From positions 186,664-250,663 of the forward strand of contig NZ_BSOB01000061.1 of the NCBI RefSeq assembly GCF_030160295.1: a stretch of DNA of 64,000 nt, written 5' to 3'. Origin of the DNA: Dyella acidisoli. GTDB lineage: Bacteria; Pseudomonadota; Gammaproteobacteria; Xanthomonadales; Rhodanobacteraceae. A program made the translations under genes and the position numbers. Position 1 is the stretch's first letter; the number at the start of each line of letters is the position of its first letter. Below are positions 54,462-63,634 of this stretch, in pieces. The notes beneath the pieces were generated by a model that worked only from the letters and a program-made list of their open reading frames with translations, had not been told where the DNA came from and made no database searches.

Positions 54462-55397
54462 ATGAACGACGAACGCGACGACAACGTCGAGAACGAACTG
54501 CCGCATTCGGACTTCCGCTGCGGCTTCGTGGCACTGACCGGCCGGCCGAATGTCGGCAAGTCGACCTTGCTCAATGCATTGATCGGCTTTCGCCTGTCGA
54601 TCGTCAGCCCGCGTCCGCAGACGACGCGCCATCGCATTCTCGGCATTGCTACCAGCGGAGCCGGGCAAGTTCTCTATGTGGATACGCCGGGTCTGCATCG
54701 CGGCGCTAAGCGGGCCATGAACCGCAGCCTCAACCGCGCCGTACATTCCGCATTGAGCGAAGTGGAACTGGCTGTGCAAGTGATTGAAGCCGGGCGTTGG
54801 ACAGACGAAGACGAAGCGCTCTACGAGGCACTGGCCGAGCAACGCATTCCGCGTCTGCTGGTGATCAATAAAGTCGACCTCAGCAAAGACAAGGCGACGC
54901 TGTTGCCGTTCGTGGCCGAACTCTGCGAAAAGCACAGTTTCGAAGCCGTGCATTACGTCAGCGCACTGAAGAGCAAGGGCCTGGACGTGCTCGCGCAAGA
55001 CATCCTGTCGCGCCTGCCAGTGCGCGCGCCGGTGTTCGGTGAAGACGAGATCACCGATCGCAGCGAACGATTTCTCGCTGCGGAGATGGTGCGCGAGCAA
55101 CTGATGCTGCGCCTCAATCAGGAGCTGCCATATGCCACCACGGTGGAGATCGAGCAGTTCAATGATCGCCCCGACGGCGTAGCGGAAATCCATGCCGTGA
55201 TCTGGGTGGAACGCGATGGCCAGAAAGCTATCGTCATCGGTCAAGGTGGCGAACAGCTCAAAGCCATCGGCAGCGCCGCGCGCCGTCATATGGAGCGGAT
55301 GTTCGATCGCAAGGTCTTCCTGCGGCTGTGGGTGAAGGTGCGTGAGGGCTGGGCGGATGACGAATCGATGTTGAAGCAGTTTGGGTATACCGATTAG
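54462..55397 (+). CDS. era: GTPase Era
   Basis: The ATG at 54462 is preferred; an in-frame ATG at 54426 would add 12 residues, and neither has a convincing ribosome site. 311 residues. G1 GRPNVGKST at 27-35, G2 in [10 protein letters not shown]3 DTPGLH, G4 NKVDLS, then the C-terminal KH domain ([41 protein letters not shown] split here as [14 protein letters not shown] and [13 protein letters not shown]). It binds 16S rRNA in 30S maturation. In DTPGL the usual ending and a full switch region are present. Confidence 0.95.
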   Translation: MNDERDDNVENELPHSDFRCGFVALTGRPNVGKSTLLNALIGFRLSIVSPRPQTTRHRILGIATSGAGQVLYVDTPGLHRGAKRAMNRSLNRAVHSALSEVELAVQVIEAGRWTDEDEALYEALAEQRIPRLLVINKVDLSKDKATLLPFVAELCEKHSFEAVHYVSALKSKGLDVLAQDILSRLPVRAPVFGEDEITDRSERFLAAEMVREQLMLRLNQELPYATTVEIEQFNDRPDGVAEIHAVIWVERDGQKAIVIGQGGEQLKAIGSAARRHMERMFDRKVFLRLWVKVREGWADDESMLKQFGYTD

Positions 55398-55465
55398 TGC
55401 GATTGATCCCATACCGACTCTCTTCTGTAACCAGGAGAGGGCGCTAATAGCACGCTCATAAACCC

Positions 55466-56176
55466 ATGCTCATCGAGCAACAGCCCGCGTACGTCCTGCA
55501 CTCGCGCCCCTACCGCGAAACCTCGCTGCTGCTCGAATGTCTGACACGCGATCACGGACGCCTGGGCGTCGTTGCGCGTGGCGTACGCAGCCAGCGAGGC
55601 CGATTGCAGCGCTCGCAATTGGAGCCATTCCAGCCGTTGGTGTTGGATCTGCAAATGCGTGGTGAATTGGCGACTTTGCGGATCGCTGAGTCCACGGCGG
55701 TACCGTTACGGCTGCAAGGCGATGCGGGCTTGGCAGGCTTGTATGTCAACGAACTGGTGGTGCGACTCACGGAACGTCAGGACCCGCATCCGGAGCTTTT
55801 CCACGCTTACGCGCAGACACTTGCGCGCCTGGCCGCGGGTGAATCCCTCGCGTGGCATTTACGACGTTTCGAACGCGATCTGTTAGCTGCACTTGGTTAT
55901 GCCTTGCAGCTCGATGCAGATGCGGATACCGGCGAACCTTTGCAGCCGGAAGTGCTGTATGCGTATCGCCCGGAGCACGGTGCTGTGCGATGCAACCCCA
56001 ACGAGCCGCATGCCTTGTGCGGCGATGATCTGCTTGCGCTGTGTGACGATCGCATGCCCGATGCACAAGGGCTGCATGCGTTGCGCGGCATGATGCGCGA
56101 ACTGATCCGCTTTCATCTCGGTGGCGTTGAACTGCGTGCATGGCGCGTTTTGCGCGGAGCGCTTACGCGCCGTTAG
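55466..56176 (+). CDS. recO: DNA repair protein RecO
   Basis: 236 residues. The OB-fold N-terminus reads PAYVLHSRPYRETSLLLECLTRDHGRLGVVARGVR, followed by the helical domain (VNELVVRLTERQDPHPELFHAY, WHLRRFERDLLAALGYAL). The four zinc cysteines of some RecO proteins are not present. It loads RecA on SSB-coated DNA with RecR. Last gene of the lepA-to-recO run. Confidence 0.93.
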   Translation: MLIEQQPAYVLHSRPYRETSLLLECLTRDHGRLGVVARGVRSQRGRLQRSQLEPFQPLVLDLQMRGELATLRIAESTAVPLRLQGDAGLAGLYVNELVVRLTERQDPHPELFHAYAQTLARLAAGESLAWHLRRFERDLLAALGYALQLDADADTGEPLQPEVLYAYRPEHGAVRCNPNEPHALCGDDLLALCDDRMPDAQGLHALRGMMRELIRFHLGGVELRAWRVLRGALTRR

Positions 56177-56186
56177 CCGTATCGGT

Positions 56187-56924
56187 TCAGACCGGCGATA
56201 ACGCTTCGATAGTCTGTTGTACCGAACGCCGAAAAGCTGCCAACGGCAACATCGCCCCGCGATGCTCCAGCTTCAAATGCTGTTGCAGCGAAACGATGTT
56301 TTCCGACAGCGAAGCCGCACCACAGAACCCGCACGATGAACGCAGCTTGTGCAAGCGCGCTTCCAGCGCCTTGGCATCTGTGTTCAGATCGTCCAGCTCT
56401 TCGCAGATGTTCATCAGTTCCTGCCGGAACAGGCCGCGTAGTGCCTGTACCACCGCCGGGGTGCCACTGGTGTTCAAGGCTAGACCGTCGTCCAGCACCG
56501 GCAGATTGCGGCGGCCGGATGTGGCCAAGGCGAGTATGTCGCGTAGATCCTGCAGCGTGCATGGCTTGGGCAGCACAGCGTGGAAACCAGCCGCGAGTAG
56601 TGTCTGCTGAGCCTCGGCATCCAATTCAGCGCTGCTGGCGACAGCTGGGCTACTTACCGAGCGCGCGTTCTGGTCGTTGCGAAGATAGGTCAGGATTTCG
56701 ACCGCGCCACCGCCTGGCATCCGGCAATCCAGCACCAGCAAGTCGAAAGGTTCGTCGTGGGTCAGCGTCTGCGCTTCGCCGCCTGAGGTGGCGAGCGCAA
56801 CGCGCGCGCCGAACTGGCGAAAAGCGTCGCCGAGAAAGCAGCGCGTAGGTGCATCGTCATCGGCCACCAGCACATAAGGCTCGGTAGCGGAAGTGGGCAA
56901 GGTGTTGTCTAGCGGGTACGGCAT
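56187..56924 (-). CDS. Receiver-HPt hybrid signalling protein
   Basis: 245 residues. Receiver domain at about 15-130 with acidic pocket D22-D23, phospho-acceptor D66 (LLVLDCRMPGGG) and K120 (LPKPCT). A C-terminal HPt domain at about 150-240 carries H192 in ARLHKLRSSCGFCGA. This is the C-terminal half of a hybrid histidine kinase without its kinase, so it would receive phosphate from, or relay to, a separate partner. It converges on recO with a ten-base gap and is divergent from the AsmA-like gene. Confidence 0.88.
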   Translation of the reverse strand: MPYPLDNTLPTSATEPYVLVADDDAPTRCFLGDAFRQFGARVALATSGGEAQTLTHDEPFDLLVLDCRMPGGGAVEILTYLRNDQNARSVSSPAVASSAELDAEAQQTLLAAGFHAVLPKPCTLQDLRDILALATSGRRNLPVLDDGLALNTSGTPAVVQALRGLFRQELMNICEELDDLNTDAKALEARLHKLRSSCGFCGAASLSENIVSLQQHLKLEHRGAMLPLAAFRRSVQQTIEALSPV

Positions 56925-56972
56925 GGTCCTGTGTCCGTATCGTTCAGCTTAGTTTGGCAGAATGATCTCTCC

Positions 56973-58988
56973 ATGTTGTCCTTCCGCCGCCCGCTCGTCG
57001 TCTGTGCTTTCTGGACCCTGCTGTGGGCCGCGCCCTCGTGGGCGAGTACTGTCGTGACTGCCAAGCGGATCGACGTGCCAGGGGTAACGCTGCAAGACGT
57101 GCGGGCGCAACTCGATCCTGGCGCCACCCAGGATACCGTGCAGATTACCCTGCGTGCAGGCAAGGCGGATATTCCCGGACTCGGCTGGCGCAAAGTCGGC
57201 ATGACGGTCAGCGGCAACCTGCGCCGCGATGTCCAGCTGCGCTGGGTCTTCGATGGCACCGTGCAGCTCAGCGGCGCACCCGGTGGCGCGTTCGGCAACG
57301 GTACGATCAACTGGGTGGTCGATACGTCCGCCAACACGATGGAGGTCGATGCCAGTCAGGGGGCGGCGCACATCAGCGCTGCGTTTCCACTCGATCAGAC
57401 AACCCATGCGCAGATCAATCTGCGTAACCTGCCAGCAGGTTGGCTGCAAGGCCTGCTGGCAACCGTCTGGCCTGCGCACGTGGCGGGTGGGAAACTCGAT
57501 GCGGATCTCGCCCTGGATGTACGTGATCAGGGGTTTCAATCTTCCGGCGACATCACCTTTGCCGACCTCAAATACGCAACGCCCGCCGGCAACGTCGCCG
57601 GCCAGGGTCTGAATGGGCACGCGCGTTTCTCGCTGGACGCCACCGCGCGTCCGGCACAGTTGTCCTTGAATGGCAGCCTTCACGGCGGCGATCTGCAAAT
57701 GGGGCCGGTGCTCGCGAAACTTCCATCGCACGAAGTGGTGCTGGATCTCGGCGCCAGCTCCGAGCGGGGCGGCCTCGCCATCAACCATCTGCGCATGGAT
57801 GATGCGGATGCACTGCAACTGGAAGGCGCGCTGGCGATCGATGCCAAGGGCAATCTGCAGAAACTTCGGCTGGACCATTTCCAAGCCCATTTTCCCACCG
57901 CCTACGATCGCTATGGCCAGCCGTGGCTGGACAATCTGATCGAATCGCATCCGCAGATCACCGGGCAACTTGAAGGGCATGTCGACTATGCCGGCGAAAG
58001 CTTGAGAAGCTTGGCCTTCCATACAGATGGGCTGGATGTGACCGATGGCACGGGGCAGCTGCAGGCAAACGGGCTGCGCGGCGATCTTGATTGGGCGGCG
58101 CAAGGCGAAAAATCGCCCACGACGGTGGCCTGGAATCAATTGACCGTGCATCAGTTTGCATGGAGTGCCATGCAATCGCGCTGGCGCAGTCGCGACGGCA
58201 TGCTCAGTCTGCAAGCGCCGCTGGAGCTGCCAGTGTGGAAAGGGCAAACCAGAGTGACCAAGTTCGAATGGCGGCCGGCCGCGGCAAAGGCCGAGCGCAT
58301 TGATTTGGCGGCTAACGTGGAAGGGGTGGACTTGAGTGCCGTCAACCAGGCGCTCGGCTGGACACCGTTTCCAGGCACGCTGGACGGCACTATTTCCGCA
58401 GTACGTTGGATAGGCGATCGCTATGCGCTGCAGGGCGCATTGACCGCCAAGGCCTTCGGCGGCACCGCCGCCATCGATCACATCACCGTGCAGCAGCCCT
58501 TGAGTACCACACCTATGCTGGGTGGCGATCTAACCCTGCATCAGATCGACCTCGCGCCGTTGTCCGATACTTTCAATTTCGGTGCCATGAGCGGGCACAT
58601 GGACGGCAGCATTGATGGGCTGCAACTCGTCGGCGGCACGGCGGTGGCTTTCAAGGCATCTCTACTGGCCCAAACTGGCGGGCGCATCAGTCTGCGCGCC
58701 GCCAACAACCTTTCTGTCGTTACCGGTGGCAGCCCCGCAAGCGGCCTGCAGGGCGCGGTGATGAAGCTGTTCAAGGCCGCCAGCTACAAGCGCATGGGCC
58801 TCGACGTCAGCCTGCAGAACGGTGTTTGCTCCTTGAGCGGACTGGATGGCGATGCCAACGGCTACTCGATCGTCGAAGGCTCCGGCTTGCCGTATATGCA
58901 CGTCACCGGCACTCAGAACCGGATCGAATGGCCGCTGCTGGTCCGGCGCCTCAAGACGGCTACGCAGGGCGCTGTCGCCGACCGCTAA
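56973..58988 (+). CDS. Exported AsmA/YdbH-like protein
   Basis: ATG at 56973, giving MLSFRRPLVVCAFWTLLWAAPSWAS, a signal peptide; a GTG at 56931 is in frame. 671 residues, mostly repeating short beta strands. The C-terminal third (FPGTLDGTISAVRW, LGGDLTLHQIDLAPLSDTFNF, MSGHMDGSIDGLQLVGG, SLRAANNLSVVTGG) matches the AsmA/TamB-like repeat pattern in bridge-like lipid transport proteins and YdbH. Probably periplasmic and linked to outer membrane lipid or biogenesis. Such proteins are sometimes labelled dicarboxylate transport, without support here. Confidence 0.75.
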   Translation: MLSFRRPLVVCAFWTLLWAAPSWASTVVTAKRIDVPGVTLQDVRAQLDPGATQDTVQITLRAGKADIPGLGWRKVGMTVSGNLRRDVQLRWVFDGTVQLSGAPGGAFGNGTINWVVDTSANTMEVDASQGAAHISAAFPLDQTTHAQINLRNLPAGWLQGLLATVWPAHVAGGKLDADLALDVRDQGFQSSGDITFADLKYATPAGNVAGQGLNGHARFSLDATARPAQLSLNGSLHGGDLQMGPVLAKLPSHEVVLDLGASSERGGLAINHLRMDDADALQLEGALAIDAKGNLQKLRLDHFQAHFPTAYDRYGQPWLDNLIESHPQITGQLEGHVDYAGESLRSLAFHTDGLDVTDGTGQLQANGLRGDLDWAAQGEKSPTTVAWNQLTVHQFAWSAMQSRWRSRDGMLSLQAPLELPVWKGQTRVTKFEWRPAAAKAERIDLAANVEGVDLSAVNQALGWTPFPGTLDGTISAVRWIGDRYALQGALTAKAFGGTAAIDHITVQQPLSTTPMLGGDLTLHQIDLAPLSDTFNFGAMSGHMDGSIDGLQLVGGTAVAFKASLLAQTGGRISLRAANNLSVVTGGSPASGLQGAVMKLFKAASYKRMGLDVSLQNGVCSLSGLDGDANGYSIVEGSGLPYMHVTGTQNRIEWPLLVRRLKTATQGAVADR

Positions 58989-59109
58989 GAGCCCTGGGTC
59001 ACGGCTGGTATCATTGGCGGCCAACCGGGCCGGTCTGGCCTATCCTTCCTTTTGTATGCGTTTACCCGGGTCGCCTGCGATCCAGGGATGCTGTTTTCCA
59101 AGAGTGCCG

Positions 59110-60423
59110 ATGAAAGAATTCGAAGCCCCCATTACCGATCTGAGTCACGACGGCCGGGGCGTGGCCCGCATCGACGGCAAGACGGTGTTCGTCACCGGTG
59201 CTTTGCTCGGCGAGCAGGTGCGTCTGCGTATCCGCAAACGCCATCGCAACTTCGACGAAGCGGAAACCGTTGAAATCCTCACGCGGTCGCCGCACCGGGT
59301 TGAGCCGCGCTGCAGCCATTTCGGACAATGCGGCGGCTGTTCGCTGCAGCATCTGGATGCCGCCTCGCAGATCGAAGCAAAGCAGCGCGTCCTGGTCGAC
59401 AACTTCGCGCGCATCGGCAAGGTGGAACCGGAAAGCTGGCTGCCGCCGCTCACCGACGAAGCCTGGGGCTATCGCCGCAAAGGTCGCCTGTCGGTGCGCG
59501 CGGTGGCGAAGAAGGGCCGTGTGCTGGTTGGTTTTCGCGAAGAGAGCAATCCGCGTTTCGTTGCCGACATCACGCATTGCGATGTCGTGCATCCGGCGCT
59601 CGGGCCGAAGATCGGTCTGCTGGGCGAGCTGGTAGGCAGCATGGATGCCGCGGCCGATATTGCGCAGATCGAATTCGCGGCTGGGGACGACACCATCGCG
59701 CTGGTGTTTCGTCATCTCAAGCCGCTGACCGAAGGCGATCGGGCCAAGTTGGTGGCATTTGCTCAGCAACATGGTTTTGCCATCTATCTGCAACCCGGTG
59801 GCGTCAGCAGCGTGCATCCGCTATGGCCGGAACATCCGCGCCTGGCTTTCCGCGTTCCTGCAGGTGAAGGCGTGGAGGATGTGGAACTCGAATTCCAGCC
59901 GTTGGATTTCGTGCAAATCAACGCCGGATTGAATCGCCGCATGATGCTGCGCACGATGGAATTGCTCGATCCGCAACCGCAGGATCGCGTGCTGGACCTG
60001 TTCTGCGGGCTTGGCAATTTCACGCTGCCATTGGCGCGTCGCGTGGCTGAAGTCACCGGTGTGGAAGGCGAGCATGGTTTGGTAGCACGCGCGGCGGACA
60101 ATGCTTCGCGCAATGGCCTTGCCAACGCACGTTTCCAAGTCGCCAACTTGTTTGAGGATCAGCGCGGCACCGACTGGGCGCGCAAGCCTTGGGACAAGCT
60201 GCTGCTCGATCCGCCGCGTGCCGGTGCGGACAAGGTGCTGGAATATCTGCCGCACAAGGAAACGCGCCGTATCGTTTACGTTTCCTGTCATCCTGCTTCG
60301 TTGGCGCGCGATGCTGGCATCCTCGTCCATCAGCATGGCTTTCGCCTGAAGTCGGCCGGCGTGATGGACATGTTCCCGCACACTGCGCATGTGGAATCCA
60401 TTGCGCTGTTCGAACGTAGGTAA
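59110..60423 (+). CDS. rlmD: 23S rRNA (uracil-1939-C5) methyltransferase
   Basis: ATG at 59110; an in-frame reading back to 58846 overlaps the previous gene. 437 residues. N-terminal TRAM domain (DLSHDGRGVARIDGKTVFV). Four iron-sulfur cysteines C68, C74, C77 and C157 (CSHFGQCGGC; THCDVV). SAM site LDLFCGLGNFTLPLA and catalytic Cys in VYVSCHPASLARD. It makes m5U1939 in 23S rRNA. A CYTH phosphatase gene follows after nine bases. Confidence 0.96.
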   Translation: MKEFEAPITDLSHDGRGVARIDGKTVFVTGALLGEQVRLRIRKRHRNFDEAETVEILTRSPHRVEPRCSHFGQCGGCSLQHLDAASQIEAKQRVLVDNFARIGKVEPESWLPPLTDEAWGYRRKGRLSVRAVAKKGRVLVGFREESNPRFVADITHCDVVHPALGPKIGLLGELVGSMDAAADIAQIEFAAGDDTIALVFRHLKPLTEGDRAKLVAFAQQHGFAIYLQPGGVSSVHPLWPEHPRLAFRVPAGEGVEDVELEFQPLDFVQINAGLNRRMMLRTMELLDPQPQDRVLDLFCGLGNFTLPLARRVAEVTGVEGEHGLVARAADNASRNGLANARFQVANLFEDQRGTDWARKPWDKLLLDPPRAGADKVLEYLPHKETRRIVYVSCHPASLARDAGILVHQHGFRLKSAGVMDMFPHTAHVESIALFERR

Positions 60424-60432
60424 GATGCTCGA

Positions 60433-60966
60433 ATGGCTATCGAAATCGAACGCAAATTCCTGCTCGCCAATGACGACTGGCGCGCTGAAGTGACGTCCAG
60501 CATGCGCATCGCGCAAGGTTACCTGGTGGACGTGCGCGCACTGCGCGAAGGCACGGCGCGCGCGTCCGTGCGCGTGCGCATCAGCGGCGAGCGGGCCTGG
60601 CTCAACATCAAATCGGTAGAGCTTGGCGTGGCACGCGCCGAATACGAATTGCCGTTGGCGCTTGATGACGCGCAATCCATGCTGGCAACGCTGTGCAACG
60701 GTGCGCTTGAAAAAATTCGCCACCATGTCGAAATCGACGGTTGGTTGTTCGAGATCGACGAATTCCTCGGTGCCAACAGCGGCTTGTTTGTCGCGGAAGT
60801 GGAGTTGCCTGCAAAGGATGCATCATTTCCGCGCCCGGCTTGGTTGGGGCGCGAAGTGAGCCACCTGGCGCGCTACTACAACGTCAACCTGCTTGAGCAT
60901 CCTTTCTCCGACTGGAGCGACGACGAGCGCATCGCCTCGGACGTCGTGGCAGGGGAGAGCGTTTGA
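60433..60966 (+). CDS. CYTH domain protein (probable inorganic triphosphatase)
   Basis: 177 residues. Starts MAIEIERKFL with the ExExK motif (E4, E6, K8). Other tunnel residues sit in ASVRVRISGERAWLNIKS, EYELPL, IRHHVEIDGWLFEIDEF and LFVAEVEL. The single CYTH domain without a CHAD domain is the NE0496/YgiF-N type that hydrolyses triphosphate and some nucleoside triphosphates. Its TGA overlaps the nagZ ATG by one base. Confidence 0.92.
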   Translation: MAIEIERKFLLANDDWRAEVTSSMRIAQGYLVDVRALREGTARASVRVRISGERAWLNIKSVELGVARAEYELPLALDDAQSMLATLCNGALEKIRHHVEIDGWLFEIDEFLGANSGLFVAEVELPAKDASFPRPAWLGREVSHLARYYNVNLLEHPFSDWSDDERIASDVVAGESV

Positions 60967-61967
60967 TGCTGCTGATCGGCATCGCCGGCACCGAGCTGCT
61001 GTCGCACGAACACGCGTGGCTCACTGCGCCCGGTGTGGCCGGCGTGATTCTGTTTGCGCGCAACTACAAAAGTCGCGAGCAATTGCTCGCATTGACCGAA
61101 TCCATCCGTTCGATGGCGGGTGAAGATTTCCTGCTCGCAGTCGATCAGGAAGGCGGTCCTGTGCAACGCTTCCGCGAAGACTTCACGCGCTTGCCGGCGC
61201 TGGCGAAAATCGGTGTGGTTTACGACCGCGATCCGATCGAAGCCATCGAGCTCGCGCAGGAACACGCCTGGGTGATGGCGAGCGAGCTGCGCGCCAGCGG
61301 CGTTGATTTCAGTTTCGCTCCCGTGGCCGATCTGGCGCGCGGCAATGCTGCGATCGGTACGCGTGCGTTCCATGCCGATCCAGATATCGCCGGCGAGCTG
61401 ATCCACGCCTATGTGCGCGGCATCCATCTGGGCGGTATGGCGGCGGTGCTCAAGCATTTCCCCGGTCATGGCTCGGTGGCCGTCGATACGCACAAGGCGC
61501 AGGCGATTGATCCGCGTTCGCTGGATGACATTCGCCGTGACGATCTGCGTCCATTCCTGGAAGGTTTCTCGGCCCATGCCGAGGCCGTGATGATGGCGCA
61601 TGTGGTGTACCCGGCCGTGGACGATCAGCCTGCCGGCTATTCGCGCCGCTGGATCCAGGACATCTTGCGCAGCGAACTCGGCTTTCAAGGCGCGGTGATC
61701 AGCGACGACATCAGCATGGCGGCCGCCGGCGTGGCCGGCGGGGTGGCCGAACGCGTGCACGCGCATCTGCAAGCGGGCTGCGATCTGGTATTGGCCTGTT
61801 TCCCCGACGTCGTGGAAGAAGCCATCGCTGCCATGCCCACGCCTTCCGGAGCCAGCATGCAACGCATCGCCGCTTTGCGTGGCGCAGTCGGCTCGACCTG
61901 GGCCAGCCTGCTGGACAATCCGCAACGCGATCAATTCGTCGCGCGCGTTACCGCATTGGATCACTAA
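60966..61967 (+). CDS. nagZ: Beta-N-acetylhexosaminidase NagZ
   Basis: ATG at 60966 in a TGATG junction with the CYTH gene. 333 residues, GH3. GVILFARNYKSREQLLALT, LLAVDQEGGPVQRFRE, the catalytic-loop KHFPGHGSVAVDTH and the nucleophile Asp in VISDDISMAA. It removes N-acetylglucosamine from anhydromuropeptides in cytosolic peptidoglycan recycling, which in some species controls AmpC. The lytic transglycosylase at 25909-27153 would make its substrates. Confidence 0.96.
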   Translation: MLLIGIAGTELLSHEHAWLTAPGVAGVILFARNYKSREQLLALTESIRSMAGEDFLLAVDQEGGPVQRFREDFTRLPALAKIGVVYDRDPIEAIELAQEHAWVMASELRASGVDFSFAPVADLARGNAAIGTRAFHADPDIAGELIHAYVRGIHLGGMAAVLKHFPGHGSVAVDTHKAQAIDPRSLDDIRRDDLRPFLEGFSAHAEAVMMAHVVYPAVDDQPAGYSRRWIQDILRSELGFQGAVISDDISMAAAGVAGGVAERVHAHLQAGCDLVLACFPDVVEEAIAAMPTPSGASMQRIAALRGAVGSTWASLLDNPQRDQFVARVTALDH

Positions 61968-61978
61968 GGATTTTCGTC

Positions 61979-62545
61979 ATGAGCACATCCTCATCCACCC
62001 AGGCCGTCCCTTCCCTGGCGGAAGCATTGACTCGCTCCGACATTCTGTTCAAGCGGGAAGACCTGGACACCGTCATCGCACACTTGGGGCGCGCCGTCGA
62101 TGCAGCACTCGATGGCGAACGCGCCGTGTTTCTCACCGTGATGAACGGCGCGCTGATGTTCGGCGCACAGCTTGCTTTGTCGATTCGCACCGATCTTGAA
62201 TTCGACTACGTGCACGCGACACGCTATCGCGGCGCAACCAGCGGCAAAGAGCTGCATTGGCTGCGCGCACCTTCCGCGTCCTTGCAGGGGCGCACCGTGT
62301 TGCTGGTGGATGACATTCTGGACGAAGGGCACACCCTCAAGGCGGTGCGCGACGACTGCCTGCTGCGTGGCGCCAAGCGCGTACTGGTCGCCACACTTTG
62401 CCGCAAACAGCACGGCCGTTGCGTGGAAGGCATTGAAAGCGATTTCAACGGCGTGGATCTTCCCGACCGTTACGTCTTCGGCTATGGCATGGACTATTAC
62501 GAGCAAGGCCGTAATCTGCCTGCCATTTACGCGTTGAAAGAATAA
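61979..62545 (+). CDS. hpt: Hypoxanthine-guanine phosphoribosyltransferase
   Basis: 188 residues, type I PRTase fold: FLTVMNGALMFGAQLAL, FDYVHATRYRGATSGKELHW, the PRPP loop VLLVDDILDEGHTL, and FNGVDLPDRYVFGYGMDYYEQGRNLPAIYAL. It makes IMP or GMP from hypoxanthine or guanine and PRPP. It lies 11 bases after nagZ and is followed, after a repeat, by mtnP. If that enzyme releases hypoxanthine, this one would salvage it. Confidence 0.93.
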   Translation: MSTSSSTQAVPSLAEALTRSDILFKREDLDTVIAHLGRAVDAALDGERAVFLTVMNGALMFGAQLALSIRTDLEFDYVHATRYRGATSGKELHWLRAPSASLQGRTVLLVDDILDEGHTLKAVRDDCLLRGAKRVLVATLCRKQHGRCVEGIESDFNGVDLPDRYVFGYGMDYYEQGRNLPAIYALKE

Positions 62546-62561
62546 CCTCGTACTTTTTGGG

Positions 62562-62691
62562 GCCGTCATTCCCGCGAAAGCAGGTACGCGGGGAGGGCAC
62601 ATGGATGTGCCCGGCTTTGAGGAGCGAGGAATCCATTTTTCAATTACCACCAAAGAGCAACATGGATTCCCGCTTTCGCGGGAATGACGGC
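62562..62691. repeat. REPIN-like element (paired inverted REPs)
   Basis: 130 bases with termini GCCGTCATTCCCGCGAAAGC at the left and its complement at the right (62672-62691), perfect over 20 bases. Inside are GGGCACAT/ATGTGCCC (62594-62611) and AATCCAT/ATGGATT. The CATTCCCGCGAAAGCGGGAAT core is a widespread REP sequence in Xanthomonadales and other Proteobacteria. It lies between hpt and mtnP without breaking either. Confidence 0.85.
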
Positions 62692-62720
62692 TCTGAGGTA
62701 TTCGCTACAGGAAAAGCGTG

Positions 62721-63470
62721 ATGTCACACCCCATCGACCTCGCCGTGATCGGCGGCAGTGGCTTGTATCAGTTTCCAGGTCTGGAAAATGCCACGCGTCA
62801 AAGCGTCGAAACGCCGTATGGCCCGGCGTCCGGCGACGTCGTGATAGGCGATTTCGCCGGCCGGCGCATCGCCTTTCTCGCCCGTCATGGCGAAAGCCAC
62901 ACCTTGCCCCCGCACCGGGTGAACTACCGTGCAAACGTGTGGGCTTTGCATCATCTCGGCGCGCGCCGGGTGATTGGGGTAAATGCCGTTGGCGGTATTC
63001 GGCACGACATGGGGCCGCGCGCCATCGTCGTACCGGATCAGATCATCGATTACACGCACGGGCGCTACACGAGTTTTTGCGACGTCGAAGGTGCCGAGGT
63101 CAAACACATCGATTTCAGCGAACCCTATACAGCTTCCTTGCGTATCGCCTTGATCAATGCGGGAAAAAAGGCGGGCGTAGCGGTGATAGATGGCGGCTGC
63201 TACGGCGCCACCCAGGGACCGCGACTGGAAACCCGTGCGGAAATCGCGCGCATGAAACGCGACGGCTGTGATCTGGTTGGCATGACCGGCATGCCCGAAG
63301 CCACATTGGCGCGCGAACTTGAACTGGAATACGCCTGCCTTGCATTGGTTGCCAACTTCGCCGCCGGTTGTGGCGACGAGGCTGAAATCAGCATCGAGGA
63401 AATCTTTGCGCACCTGGCGGCGGCGACTGCGGAGGTACCCCCCATCCTTGCGGAATTGCTCAAAAGCTAA
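62721..63470 (+). CDS. mtnP: S-methyl-5'-thioinosine / methylthioadenosine phosphorylase
   Basis: ATG at 62721 with AGGAAAA upstream. 249 residues of the PNP/MTAP family: DLAVIGGSGLYQFPG, FLARHGESHTLPPHRVNYRANVWALHHLGA, VPDQIIDYTHGR and MTGMPEATLARELELEYACLALVANF. Where eukaryotic MTAP has an Asp pair for the 6-amino group (A-T-D-Y-D), this protein has V-A-N-F-A. Asn in that place goes with 6-oxopurines, so methylthioinosine is the likelier substrate, giving hypoxanthine and methylthioribose-1-phosphate. The hpt neighbour fits. A nagZ-mtnP neighbourhood is also known in Pseudomonas aeruginosa. Confidence 0.92.
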   Translation: MSHPIDLAVIGGSGLYQFPGLENATRQSVETPYGPASGDVVIGDFAGRRIAFLARHGESHTLPPHRVNYRANVWALHHLGARRVIGVNAVGGIRHDMGPRAIVVPDQIIDYTHGRYTSFCDVEGAEVKHIDFSEPYTASLRIALINAGKKAGVAVIDGGCYGATQGPRLETRAEIARMKRDGCDLVGMTGMPEATLARELELEYACLALVANFAAGCGDEAEISIEEIFAHLAAATAEVPPILAELLKS

Positions 63471-63634
63471 GCAACGGGCTGGCCCGGAAATACCCTACCA
63501 ATCGCACTGCATATTGCGCTTTATATAAAAACATGCAGATACTTTCTCTGTGCCAGGGGCGGCGGACCTAGGGGTAGAGGTGGTTCTCGCAGAGACTTGG
63601 TGCATCCAGTCCTTAGATTCAGAGGTTCACGCAA

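Noticed and set aside
56949-58481. 510-residue minus-strand frame opposite the AsmA-like gene
   Set aside because: No family motifs, no ribosome site, and the plus strand has a signal peptide and a coherent repeat pattern.
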